A stretch of 20,117 bases of DNA from an uncultured Rhizobiaceae group bacterium. Its GTDB lineage: Bacteria > Pseudomonadota > Alphaproteobacteria > Rhizobiales > Rhizobiaceae. Location of the stretch: contig CALLHT010000241.1 in the NCBI GenBank assembly GCA_938009335.1, positions 1-20,117 on the forward strand, read 5' to 3'. Both the position numbers and the translations under genes were made by a program. Of the stretch, positions 8,155-14,644 are shown piece after piece. The notes under the pieces are model-generated. The model was not told the origin of the DNA. It ran no database searches and saw only the letters and a program-made list of their open reading frames with translations. Numbering within the stretch: the first letter of the stretch is position 1; every line of letters starts with the position of its first letter.

Positions 8155-9804
8155 ATGCTGCCGGATATTATCAAACAGCTCCCGAAACTGATCTACAATT
8201 GGGTGATGCCAAACATAGAATTGTTTGATTCAAGTAGACAATTGCGCGTTTGGTTTGCATCCATGGTTATCGGCTTTGTGGTGTCGATTGTGGCGATTAT
8301 TTTCAGAGAACTGATCGGCTTCATTCAGCTGTTCTGGCTGCAAGATCGATCCGAGAACATTATTACAGCCGCTCGTGACACACCTTGGATCCTGATCCTA
8401 CTTGCGCCAATTGTTGGCGGGGCGATTGTTGGCTGGTTGCTTACCAACGTCTTACCTCAAAGGCGCTGCTTTGGGGTGCCGGATGTAATCGAAGCAAGAG
8501 CAATCGCTGGACGCGCAATCGGCTTTCGTGATGCGGTTTGGTCTTCCATAACAACCGCCGTTTCGCTGGGGAGTGGCGCAAGCGCTGGCCGTGAAGGCCC
8601 AATGGTACATTTGGGAGCGGCGGTATCAACAGCGATTGCCAACCGGTTTAACATGCCTAAATGGGCAGACCGCACTCTGCTTGCAAGCGGCGCTGCAGCA
8701 GCCGTTTCCGCTTCATTTAATGCGCCGATTGCCGGTGTTCTCTTTGCTCATGAGATTGTACTGGGACACTATTCCAGACGTTCGTTCGTACCCATTGTTA
8801 TTGCGGCGGCTGGCGGCACCATTTTCTCCCGACTTTGGTTCGGCGATATTGCCGCGTTTGAAATCCCTGAATACCAAATCACCTCGTTTTGGGAGTTTCC
8901 CGCCTTCGCGCTTCTGGGAGTTATTTGTGCTCTGGTGTCAGTCATTTTTCAGTTCGCGCTCGTCGGCACCGATTATGTTGCGCGAAACATAGACATGCCC
9001 CTTTTCTTGCGGCCAATGATCGGCGGGTTGATGATTGGCCTGATTGGCATATTCTTCCCCCATATTTTGGGGGTCGGGTACGAAGCGACCGACCTTGCAT
9101 TGAAAAATCAGATGGACTTGCAGCTGCTGCTTTTACTGCTCGTGTTCAAAACCGCTGCAACTGCAATCACCCTTGCCTCAAGATTTGGCGGCGGTGTCTT
9201 CTCGCCGGCCCTTTATCTGGGCGCAATGGCAGGCGGGGCGTTTGGTCTTATCGCGTCTGATTTTTTCCCTGAACTTGCCTCGAGCCAAGGGCTATACGCT
9301 ATACTTGGAATGGGCGCAGTTGCTGCCGCAGTGTTGGGCGCACCATTTTCTACGACAATGATCGTGTTTGAGCTTACTGGCGGCTATGGGCTCTCGATCG
9401 CTCTATTGCTCGCTGTTTCTATTTCAACCGGCATCAATCAGGCGATCCACGGCCATTCATTCTTTGAGTGGCAGCTCGAAATGCGCGGTCTCTTCTTTAA
9501 GGACGGTCCGCATAAATTTCTAATGCGATCAATCAAAGTCGAAGAGTTTATGGTCCGGCGCGAAAGTGGCCAAGTCGTAGAACGGCATGAATTTGATGAA
9601 GACGAGAAACCCCTTCCATATCTTACAACGGCAGACAGTCTCGAATATGCCCTACGCAGATTTGATGAAGCGGGATTTGTTGCTCTGCCAGTGGTCGATG
9701 AAAACCGCGATTGGAGAATTATTGGCAGCGCCACACAGACCGCAGCTCTCAGCCATTTCAATCGCGCATTGGTGGAGACCAGCGAGGAAGAACACCGAGC
9801 ATAG
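8155..9804 (+). CDS. CLC-family chloride channel/transporter with a partial CBS-like tail
   Basis: A 549-residue membrane protein with many hydrophobic helices. The CLC signatures are GSGASAGREGP (gating Glu147, like E148 of E. coli ClC), FNAPIAGVLFAHE (about 188-200) and GGGVFSPALYLGA (345-357). It moves chloride or a similar anion across the inner membrane. By eye alignment three pore positions differ from the E. coli exchanger: the selectivity motif is CFGVP, with Phe106 where the Ser ligand sits; the inner proton glutamate position is Ile201; and the Tyr ligand position is Phe437 (HSFFEW). The last 60 residues (YALRRFDEAGFVALPVVDE) resemble one CBS motif only. No good ribosome binding site precedes the ATG; an in-frame ATG at 8206 is a weaker alternative. 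The gene is divergent from the dehydrogenase. Confidence 0.92.
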   Translation: MLPDIIKQLPKLIYNWVMPNIELFDSSRQLRVWFASMVIGFVVSIVAIIFRELIGFIQLFWLQDRSENIITAARDTPWILILLAPIVGGAIVGWLLTNVLPQRRCFGVPDVIEARAIAGRAIGFRDAVWSSITTAVSLGSGASAGREGPMVHLGAAVSTAIANRFNMPKWADRTLLASGAAAAVSASFNAPIAGVLFAHEIVLGHYSRRSFVPIVIAAAGGTIFSRLWFGDIAAFEIPEYQITSFWEFPAFALLGVICALVSVIFQFALVGTDYVARNIDMPLFLRPMIGGLMIGLIGIFFPHILGVGYEATDLALKNQMDLQLLLLLLVFKTAATAITLASRFGGGVFSPALYLGAMAGGAFGLIASDFFPELASSQGLYAILGMGAVAAAVLGAPFSTTMIVFELTGGYGLSIALLLAVSISTGINQAIHGHSFFEWQLEMRGLFFKDGPHKFLMRSIKVEEFMVRRESGQVVERHEFDEDEKPLPYLTTADSLEYALRRFDEAGFVALPVVDENRDWRIIGSATQTAALSHFNRALVETSEEEHRA

Positions 9805-9834
9805 CAGTCAGGTTTACGGTTTTAAAAACGTAAA

Positions 9835-9867
9835 GGGACCCTAGCCAATCCACCAGACTAGGGTCCC
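9835..9867. terminator. Perfect 10-bp hairpin after the CLC gene
   Basis: GGGACCCTAG (9835-9844) pairs perfectly with CTAGGGTCCC (9858-9867) around a 13-nt loop. On the plus strand the stem is followed by ATAAATC, a poor U-tract. On the minus strand it is followed by TTTACGTTTTT, so it fits better as a barrier to minus-strand transcription from the DUF3750 gene, or as a bidirectional terminator. Confidence 0.6.
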
Positions 9868-9950
9868 ATAAATCGGAAATTCTACCTAAGGGGCGTTAAG
9901 GATCAAATTCCCGGTTCAATAATTTTTACGTTATAAAGAGTTTCCCCCCT

Positions 9951-9970
9951 AAAAAACCTTGTAACCAAGG
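9951..9970 (-). terminator. Candidate intrinsic terminator for the DUF3750 gene
   Basis: On the minus strand CCTTG-GTTA-CAAGG is followed directly by six T residues, about 110 nt downstream of the DUF3750 stop codon. The stem is only 5 bp, so it is likely weak. Confidence 0.4.
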
Positions 9971-10001
9971 CCCCGTCCCACATGAGATTACCCTAGAATA
10001 T

Positions 10002-10055
10002 TGATCGTGATCTGATCGTGATTTTCAGAGAACAAACCTTAACGATCGTGGATAA
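10002..10055. repeat. GATCGTG repeat cluster with a DnaA-box-like site
   Basis: Two tandem 11-bp units, TGATCGTGATC (10002-10012) and TGATCGTGATT (10013-10023), are followed by a third GATCGTG at 10044-10050. The last overlaps CGTGGATAA (10047-10055), one mismatch from a DnaA box (TGTGGATAA). AT-rich sequence follows to 10080. The rest of the 276-bp gap (9805-10080) has no coding signal. The repeats may be operators, iteron-like sites or chance. Confidence 0.35.
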
Positions 10056-10080
10056 CACCAAGATTTAATAAAGATTTTTG

Positions 10081-10836
10081 TCAAAAAAGGCTGAAACGAC
10101 CAAATCCAGGGACCTTTATCCCCCATTTATCAAAATCGATTCCGGCAACTAACCCCAGAAAACTGAGTTCGAATCCGTGGCGTGTGCCGATAGCTAAGCC
10201 TGCAATCCCTCGAAATGAGACCTGTAGATTGCGATTATCTGCATCAAGAACATACCATTGTCCGTTTTGAAGCCAGTCGCGACCGATTGCATTTGACGGC
10301 AAAACCAAGCCCAATTCGGCAACTTCATTTAGAAGGTGGGCAATAAAACTGTTGGAATTTGGTCCGGGCCAGACAACGTAATCTCCCCGTTCCGCTTCAG
10401 TGTAAGCAAAGATTGCCCGTTCAAACTCCAGAATATATCTTTCTGCTTCTTTGCCTTTGATCGTATGCAAAATCTCAGGTTCGTTAGAATACCATCGCGC
10501 ATCGGCGGGATAGGCATTTTTCCTTAATGGCGTTCCCCAGCCAACAACTTCATAGCGATCATATCGCTCGGCATCAGCCTGTTTCATAACAATCCAGGAA
10601 TGAACCGAAAAAGCCCCCTTCCAACGACCGGTGCGGGCAGCCATCAAATAAATTACAGCTTCTTTTTCTTCCTGAGCTGAGGGCAAAACGCCAGCACTGC
10701 TCCAATTTGCCTGATGCCATTGTTTTGGCTTGCTGGCATCCGCCTCCCATACCGCAAGCGAAGCAAGCGCTGGCACGATAAATACCAGCAAAACAAACAG
10801 AATTATTCTCTTGATCAATCGCAGCAATGCACTCAT
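10081..10836 (-). CDS. DUF3750 domain-containing membrane-anchored protein
   Basis: This 251-residue protein begins with a basic stretch and a hydrophobic segment (about residues 8-30), a membrane anchor or signal peptide, then a periplasmic domain. Features I associate with DUF3750 are AARTGRWKGAFSVHSWIV (about 66-83), YEVVGWG, and the signature VWPGPNSNSFIAHLL (about 154-168). The conserved His, Trp and Asn residues could form an active or binding site, but no activity is known to me. The C-terminus is rich in Gly and hydrophobic residues, ending VPGFGRFSLF. It is a lone gene, divergent from the aldolase-family gene, with candidate terminators downstream at 9951-9970 and 9835-9867. The family call is from memory of the domain pattern. 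Confidence 0.8.
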   Translation of the reverse strand: MSALLRLIKRIILFVLLVFIVPALASLAVWEADASKPKQWHQANWSSAGVLPSAQEEKEAVIYLMAARTGRWKGAFSVHSWIVMKQADAERYDRYEVVGWGTPLRKNAYPADARWYSNEPEILHTIKGKEAERYILEFERAIFAYTEAERGDYVVWPGPNSNSFIAHLLNEVAELGLVLPSNAIGRDWLQNGQWYVLDADNRNLQVSFRGIAGLAIGTRHGFELSFLGLVAGIDFDKWGIKVPGFGRFSLF

Positions 10837-10923
10837 CCACCTTTATTAAACCACTTGGCTTTGTAGTGGAGTAAATTTCTGGCGAGTACATGCCCAAAGC
10901 GTGCAGAGTTTTTGCAGGCTTTG

Positions 10924-10953
10924 ACTTGCAGCATGTGGATTTACATGACAAGT
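10924..10953. promoter_or_regulatory. Interrupted dyad upstream of the aldolase-family gene
   Basis: Nested inverted arms ACTTG (10924-10928) / CAAGT (10949-10953) and CATGT (10932-10936) / ACATG (10943-10947) surround GGATTT. The arms are separated by 3 nt on one side and 1 nt on the other, so symmetry is imperfect. A TTGACT at 10921-10926 could be a -35 element with a poor -10. It could be an operator for the gene starting at 10981. Confidence 0.3.
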
Positions 10954-10980
10954 TTCTGAAAATATTGATGGAGAAACACC

Positions 10981-11748
10981 ATGTCTGTTGAACCTTTGCA
11001 CAGTGAAACCCTTTCCAATCTTCCCTATTATGAGGAACGAGTGGATCTGGCTGCTGCTTTTCGATGGACTGTGCGCTTCAACATGCATGAGGCAGTCGCA
11101 AACCACTTCTCTTTGTCTGTTAATGACGACGGCACGCAGTTTCTTATCAATCCAAATCAAAGGCATTTTTCGCTGATTAAGGCCTCCGACATTTTGCTGC
11201 TTGACGCCAACGACCCATCAACCATGGACCGTCCGGATGCGCCGGATGAAACAGCTTGGGGCTTGCATGGCGCTATTCACCGCAACTGCCCGCATGCACG
11301 ATGTGCGCTTCATGTTCATTCAATCCACGCAACGGTTTTAGCAAGCTTGGCAGATTCTGTGATGAAACCGATTGATCAAAACACAGCGATTTTCCACAAT
11401 CGTCATGTGGTGGATGACGGATATGGCGGCTTGGCGTTTGAAGAAGAAGGCGAACGCTGCTCACAACTCCTGCAAGATCCGAAAGTCAAAGTCATGGTCA
11501 TGGGAAATCACGGTGTTATGGTGATTGGCGATGATGTGGGGGATGCGTTTAATCGTCTATATTATTTCGAACGTGCAGCCGAGACTTATATCAAAGCACT
11601 GTGGACCGGGCAGCCACTTAGAACGCTCTCAGAAGAGATCGCAGAAAAGACCGCACGTGAGATTGAAGAATACGATAATCAAGCCGGATATCATTTCTCA
11701 GATCTGAAAGAAATTCTCGACCGGGAAGAACCTGACTACAAAGAATAG
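10981..11748 (+). CDS. Class II aldolase/adducin family protein
   Basis: A 255-residue cytoplasmic protein of the zinc-dependent class II aldolase/adducin family (fuculose-phosphate aldolase fold). Candidate zinc ligands are His111 and His113 in LHVHSIHA and His177 in GNHGVMV. Glu90 in DETAWGLHGAIHR sits where the catalytic glutamate of the family lies. The N-terminal NHFSLSVNDDG segment is also typical. A GGAGA ribosome binding site lies about 8 bp before the ATG. Members include aldolases, epimerases and decarboxylases of sugar phosphates and related acids, so the substrate is open; the sequence type is the one often found as a stand-alone gene in Proteobacteria. A possible operator lies upstream and an 8-bp hairpin begins 4 bp after the stop codon. 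Confidence 0.9.
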   Translation: MSVEPLHSETLSNLPYYEERVDLAAAFRWTVRFNMHEAVANHFSLSVNDDGTQFLINPNQRHFSLIKASDILLLDANDPSTMDRPDAPDETAWGLHGAIHRNCPHARCALHVHSIHATVLASLADSVMKPIDQNTAIFHNRHVVDDGYGGLAFEEEGERCSQLLQDPKVKVMVMGNHGVMVIGDDVGDAFNRLYYFERAAETYIKALWTGQPLRTLSEEIAEKTAREIEEYDNQAGYHFSDLKEILDREEPDYKE

Positions 11749-11751
11749 CAC

Positions 11752-11777
11752 TGTTTTCCGCCAATTTTGGGGAAACA
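11752..11777 (+). terminator. Hairpin just after the aldolase-family gene
   Basis: TGTTTTCC (11752-11759) pairs with GGGAAACA (11770-11777), 8 bp with one T-G wobble and a 10-nt loop, beginning 4 nt after the TAG stop. No T-run follows, so it may act as a 3' stabiliser or weak terminator. Confidence 0.35.
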
Positions 11778-11788
11778 CCGCAACGACG

Positions 11789-11816
11789 TTTACTATAAAC
11801 TTTCTATTTGTATAGA
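11789..11816 (+). promoter_or_regulatory. Candidate promoter for the multidomain lysin gene
   Basis: TTTACT (11789-11794), a 16-bp spacer and TATAGA (11811-11816) lie in an AT-rich stretch. A second perfect -35 hexamer TTGACA is at 11854-11859 but lacks a convincing -10. Either would give a leader ahead of the GTG start at 11944. Confidence 0.35.
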
Positions 11817-11943
11817 ATTTTCAAACACGTAGCAGTTACCCAATTTACTCTTCTTGACATTTTATCCTCATGAGCATTTCATAGAGGAACATAGGGGCGA
11901 CCTCGCTGAGAGGCACTTTGACCAGTGTCAGGAGTGTAGCCCT

Positions 11944-14172
11944 GTGTCCAACAAGTACTCGCGTCAGGAAGCAATTTCTGCTCTCCACCCCGCCATTCGC
12001 AAGCCCGTTTCAGAAATTCTGGAAACCCTTCATAGCGAGGGGCACAAGTTCGAAGTGTTCGAAGCGTGGCGCACCCCGCACCTGCAACAGAAATATTATT
12101 CGAAAGGCAGAAACCGTGCGGGTCGAGTGATCAATCGGTCGAAAGTGGTCACGAAAGCAAGGCCTTGGATGTCTTACCATCAATACGGGCTTGCCGTTGA
12201 TCTGGTTCTAAAAACCTCGCGCGGCTGGAGCTGGAACGACAAAGGTGCCAATCGCAAAAAGTGGAAACGCATGCATGAGGTCGCGCGCGAACATGGGTTG
12301 CGACCACTCAGTTGGGAACAGCCCCACATTCAAATTGCCGCCATTCCAAGCGTCCGGGAACTCTATGCTGGCAAATATCCATCGGGAGGCGATGATAAAT
12401 GGGCGCAAAAGCTACGCGACGAAATCATGGCATGGTCTGGCTCTCCCTCTGCACCACCCCTCCCCGATATGCCGATTGACCGCCCACCGATCGCAGATGT
12501 TCCCGGTGGCGATGAACAAGAAGTAGCGTCAGCACCGCCAATTTTGACCGGCGAACAAGCCTATCCACGGATCATCGATAAAATCTTTGAAGTAGAAGGT
12601 GGTTACGTAAATCATCCAAGCGACCCCGGCGGCCCAACCAATATGGGCATCACGCTGAATACGTTGCGCGCTTGGCGTGGCAAACGGGTGACTGCCCGCG
12701 ATGTAAAGAACCTCTCAAAACAGGAAGCCGCTGATATCTATGAGCGGAACTATTTCAACAAAGTCAAAGCCGGTGTGATGCCAGCCTGCGTTGCCATGCA
12801 GGTATTCAACACAGCGGTTTTAAGTGGGCCTAAGCGTGGTGGTGAAATGGTCCAAAAAGCGCTGAATGTGTTGGGGGAACGGGTTGATGTGGACGGCGTT
12901 ATTGGCCCACAAACACTGGGTGCCATCTTTGATGTAGATGAAGCAGCGCTTGCTGAAGCGCACCATGACCAGTTCATGGGATACTTGAGGGGTCTCAGAC
13001 ACTGGAACAAATTTGGCCGGGGCTGGACCCGGCGCATGAACAATATTCATGGGTTGGCGAGCGAACTGGCGCAGGAGCCACCCCCGCCAGTTCCACAATC
13101 AGACAATGCCGAAACCGAGCAAAGCAGCGCTCCGGCAGCATCGACTACAGTTACCGCGGTTAGCGCTTACCTCTTCAAAGGCCTGTTCGGCAATGTATTT
13201 TCTGCAGGCCTTGAAGACCTGGCTGACCTGTTGGAGACCAATGGTATTGAAGCAAAGGTCTTCAGCCATGGTGATAGACGCACAGTCGAAAAGGAAATCA
13301 AATCCCGCCATCAACAAGGAACACTGGGAAAACTGGTTTTGATAGGCCACTCCCTCGGAGCAAATTCAGCTCTTCGAATTTCGAATGCATTGGTGGGCGA
13401 AAACATCACGGTTGAATATCTGGCAACGCTCGATCCGACAATTACTAAACCCATAGGTGCCGCCTTAAAAGCCGACAATTTCCGGTCTCGCGATATTCGG
13501 GATAAACCCATTCCTGGTGCCAACGAAATCCAGCGCGATGATCTCAGCCACATCGAGCTCGATAACGACCAACGCATTCATCAACACATCCTTTCGGCCT
13601 GCATTGCAATCAAACAGACAGGCGCAAACACCAATGAGGAGACTCTCATGTCAGATAATGATCAAACCCGCTCAGGCGCTGGCGGCGCTTCATCCTCTAG
13701 TGGCAATCCGGAATTGGACGCTCTTGTCGCTGCCCTACTTGCTCGCACCGGTTGGGATTCTACTGGCGGAAAACTGGACCTCTCTGACGGAATTGACCGA
13801 TCTGAAATTCTGGACGTAGTCCGCATCATATCTGGCCGCAAAGCCTTAGGCGTTGATACTCCATCTGATGATCCCAATAATCCGATGACACCGGTGAACT
13901 CGCTTTTCGGCAAAGGACCGATCTCAAAGTTCCTGAACGGCAAGAAAACCGCAATTGGAATTTTCGGCCTTCTTGGAACTTATGTTCTACCGATCATGTT
14001 CCCGCAAGCGGCGCCCATTCTCGCAGCACTCAAAGGATTGGGCCTTGATCAAGTTGCCCAAAATCCAGAGGCAGGCACAAGTATTCTTACCGGAATTTTC
14101 TCCGCATTCACCGCTTGGGGTGGATTGGGAAAACTTGAAAAGTGGACGAGGCGTCTAGAACAATCGCGTTAA
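11944..14172 (+). CDS. Multidomain lysin: M15 peptidase + GH108 muramidase + alpha/beta hydrolase + holin-like tail
   Basis: About 742 residues from GTG 11944, chosen because AGGAG (11930-11934) lies 9 bp upstream; an upstream TTG (11854) has no binding site. Domains: (1) about 20-135, M15 zinc peptidase with ligands His79 and Asp86 in SYHQYGLAVD and His128 in EQPHIQ, Glu125 as catalytic base, like phage L-alanyl-D-glutamate peptidases; (2) Pro-rich linker; (3) about 205-365, GH108 lysozyme with EGGYVNHPSDPGGPTNMGIT (catalytic Glu218) and a peptidoglycan-binding part, VDGVIGPQTL; (4) Pro-rich linker; (5) about 405-560, alpha/beta hydrolase with GHSLG (Ser470) and likely Asp497 and His536; (6) hydrophobic segments about 669-701 and 713-727. 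No signal peptide is seen. Motifs are intact. An internal ribosome binding site precedes Met569. The gene looks phage-derived, but no phage neighbours are present. Confidence 0.85.
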   Translation: MSNKYSRQEAISALHPAIRKPVSEILETLHSEGHKFEVFEAWRTPHLQQKYYSKGRNRAGRVINRSKVVTKARPWMSYHQYGLAVDLVLKTSRGWSWNDKGANRKKWKRMHEVAREHGLRPLSWEQPHIQIAAIPSVRELYAGKYPSGGDDKWAQKLRDEIMAWSGSPSAPPLPDMPIDRPPIADVPGGDEQEVASAPPILTGEQAYPRIIDKIFEVEGGYVNHPSDPGGPTNMGITLNTLRAWRGKRVTARDVKNLSKQEAADIYERNYFNKVKAGVMPACVAMQVFNTAVLSGPKRGGEMVQKALNVLGERVDVDGVIGPQTLGAIFDVDEAALAEAHHDQFMGYLRGLRHWNKFGRGWTRRMNNIHGLASELAQEPPPPVPQSDNAETEQSSAPAASTTVTAVSAYLFKGLFGNVFSAGLEDLADLLETNGIEAKVFSHGDRRTVEKEIKSRHQQGTLGKLVLIGHSLGANSALRISNALVGENITVEYLATLDPTITKPIGAALKADNFRSRDIRDKPIPGANEIQRDDLSHIELDNDQRIHQHILSACIAIKQTGANTNEETLMSDNDQTRSGAGGASSSSGNPELDALVAALLARTGWDSTGGKLDLSDGIDRSEILDVVRIISGRKALGVDTPSDDPNNPMTPVNSLFGKGPISKFLNGKKTAIGIFGLLGTYVLPIMFPQAAPILAALKGLGLDQVAQNPEAGTSILTGIFSAFTAWGGLGKLEKWTRRLEQSR
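13636..13650 (+). promoter_or_regulatory. Internal ribosome binding site and in-frame ATG within the lysin gene
   Basis: GAGGAG (13636-13641) lies 6 nt before an in-frame ATG (13648-13650), as good a translation signal as any in the window. It falls exactly at the junction between the alpha/beta hydrolase and the hydrophobic C-terminal part. An out-of-frame TGA overlaps the binding site (13635-13637), the layout expected of two once-separate adjacent genes. Confidence 0.55.
13648..14172 (+). CDS. Possible internally initiated holin-like membrane protein (same frame as the lysin C-terminus)
   Basis: Initiation at the internal ATG would give 174 residues: a Ser/Gly/Asp-rich N-terminus, a short predicted helix around LDALVAALLAR, a polar segment, then hydrophobic stretches at about 101-133 (AIGIFGLLGTYVLPIM and AAPILAALKGLGL) and 145-159 (ILTGIFSAFTAWGG), ending in a basic tail LEKWTRRLEQSR. 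Size and layout resemble small phage holins, but I recognise no specific holin family. It shares frame and stop with the full-length lysin, so the locus may express two nested products. Alternatively the two were separate genes joined by an indel, or only the fusion is made. Confidence 0.4.
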   Translation: MSDNDQTRSGAGGASSSSGNPELDALVAALLARTGWDSTGGKLDLSDGIDRSEILDVVRIISGRKALGVDTPSDDPNNPMTPVNSLFGKGPISKFLNGKKTAIGIFGLLGTYVLPIMFPQAAPILAALKGLGLDQVAQNPEAGTSILTGIFSAFTAWGGLGKLEKWTRRLEQSR

Positions 14173-14188
14173 GCATTAAGCGCTAACG
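14167..14188. terminator. Small dyad between convergent lysin and marR stops
   Basis: CGTTA (14167-14171) and TAACG (14184-14188) form inverted arms; with one bulged A the stem extends to 7 bp around a 7-nt loop. It includes both stop codons of the convergent genes, which are only 10 bp apart. On the marR side no clear T-run follows, so termination is uncertain. Confidence 0.3.
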
Positions 14189-14644
14189 ATTTTCATCCAG
14201 CCAGATGCGAACCTTTTCTAACCCGGGCAGCAGCGCACCCAATTCATCCGGTTCGAATGCTGCAAGAAAATCCGCAAAAGCCTTAGCCAACCCTTGAACC
14301 GCATCTTGGTGAGCGGAAATGCCTGCTTGCGAAATTGAGACAATCTTTGACCGCCCGTCTTTCTCATGCGGACGCACATCCACAAAGCCCTTTTTCTCAA
14401 GCTGTTTGACGGTATTGGTCATGGCGCCTTTGGTTACCTGAAACGCATTCGCCAGTTCTAGTGGTGACTTGGGAGGCAGACCACGTACAAAATGATTGAG
14501 GACCGAATATTGCGACATGGTCAGCCCATGCGGCAATTCCCGCTCGGCCCTCGTCGAAGACAATTGATTGATGATCCCAACCTCGTTGAAGAAACGGAGG
14601 TAAACCTGCTGCTCCTGCGAAAGTTTGATCATCTCATCCGTCAT
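14183..14644 (-). CDS. MarR family transcriptional regulator
   Basis: A 153-residue winged-helix regulator of MarR type. The DNA-binding core runs about residues 40-110: LTMSQYSVLNHFV, then LELANAFQVTKGAMTNTVKQLEKKGFV (helix-turn-helix recognition part) and the wing DVRPHEKDGRSKIVSIS. Flanking helices would form the dimer interface. The ATG overlaps the TGA stop of the upstream nitroreductase gene (TGATG), with AGGAA 6 bp upstream, so translation is coupled. It most likely represses its own operon through the paired palindromes at 15843-15882. The inducer is unknown; MarR proteins paired with nitroreductase-like genes often respond to aromatic or quinone-like compounds. A TTG one codon upstream (14647) is a less likely start. 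Confidence 0.93.
   Translation of the reverse strand: MTDEMIKLSQEQQVYLRFFNEVGIINQLSSTRAERELPHGLTMSQYSVLNHFVRGLPPKSPLELANAFQVTKGAMTNTVKQLEKKGFVDVRPHEKDGRSKIVSISQAGISAHQDAVQGLAKAFADFLAAFEPDELGALLPGLEKVRIWLDENR

Noticed and set aside
11854..11943. TTG at 11854 as the start of the multidomain lysin, adding 30 residues
   Set aside because: No ribosome binding site precedes it, it coincides with a TTGACA hexamer, and the GTG at 11944 has AGGAG at ideal spacing just before the M15 domain.
11749..14172. A prophage around the lysin
   Set aside because: Flanking genes are ordinary metabolic and regulatory genes; no integrase, structural, packaging genes or attachment repeats were seen, so only the lysin itself looks phage-like.
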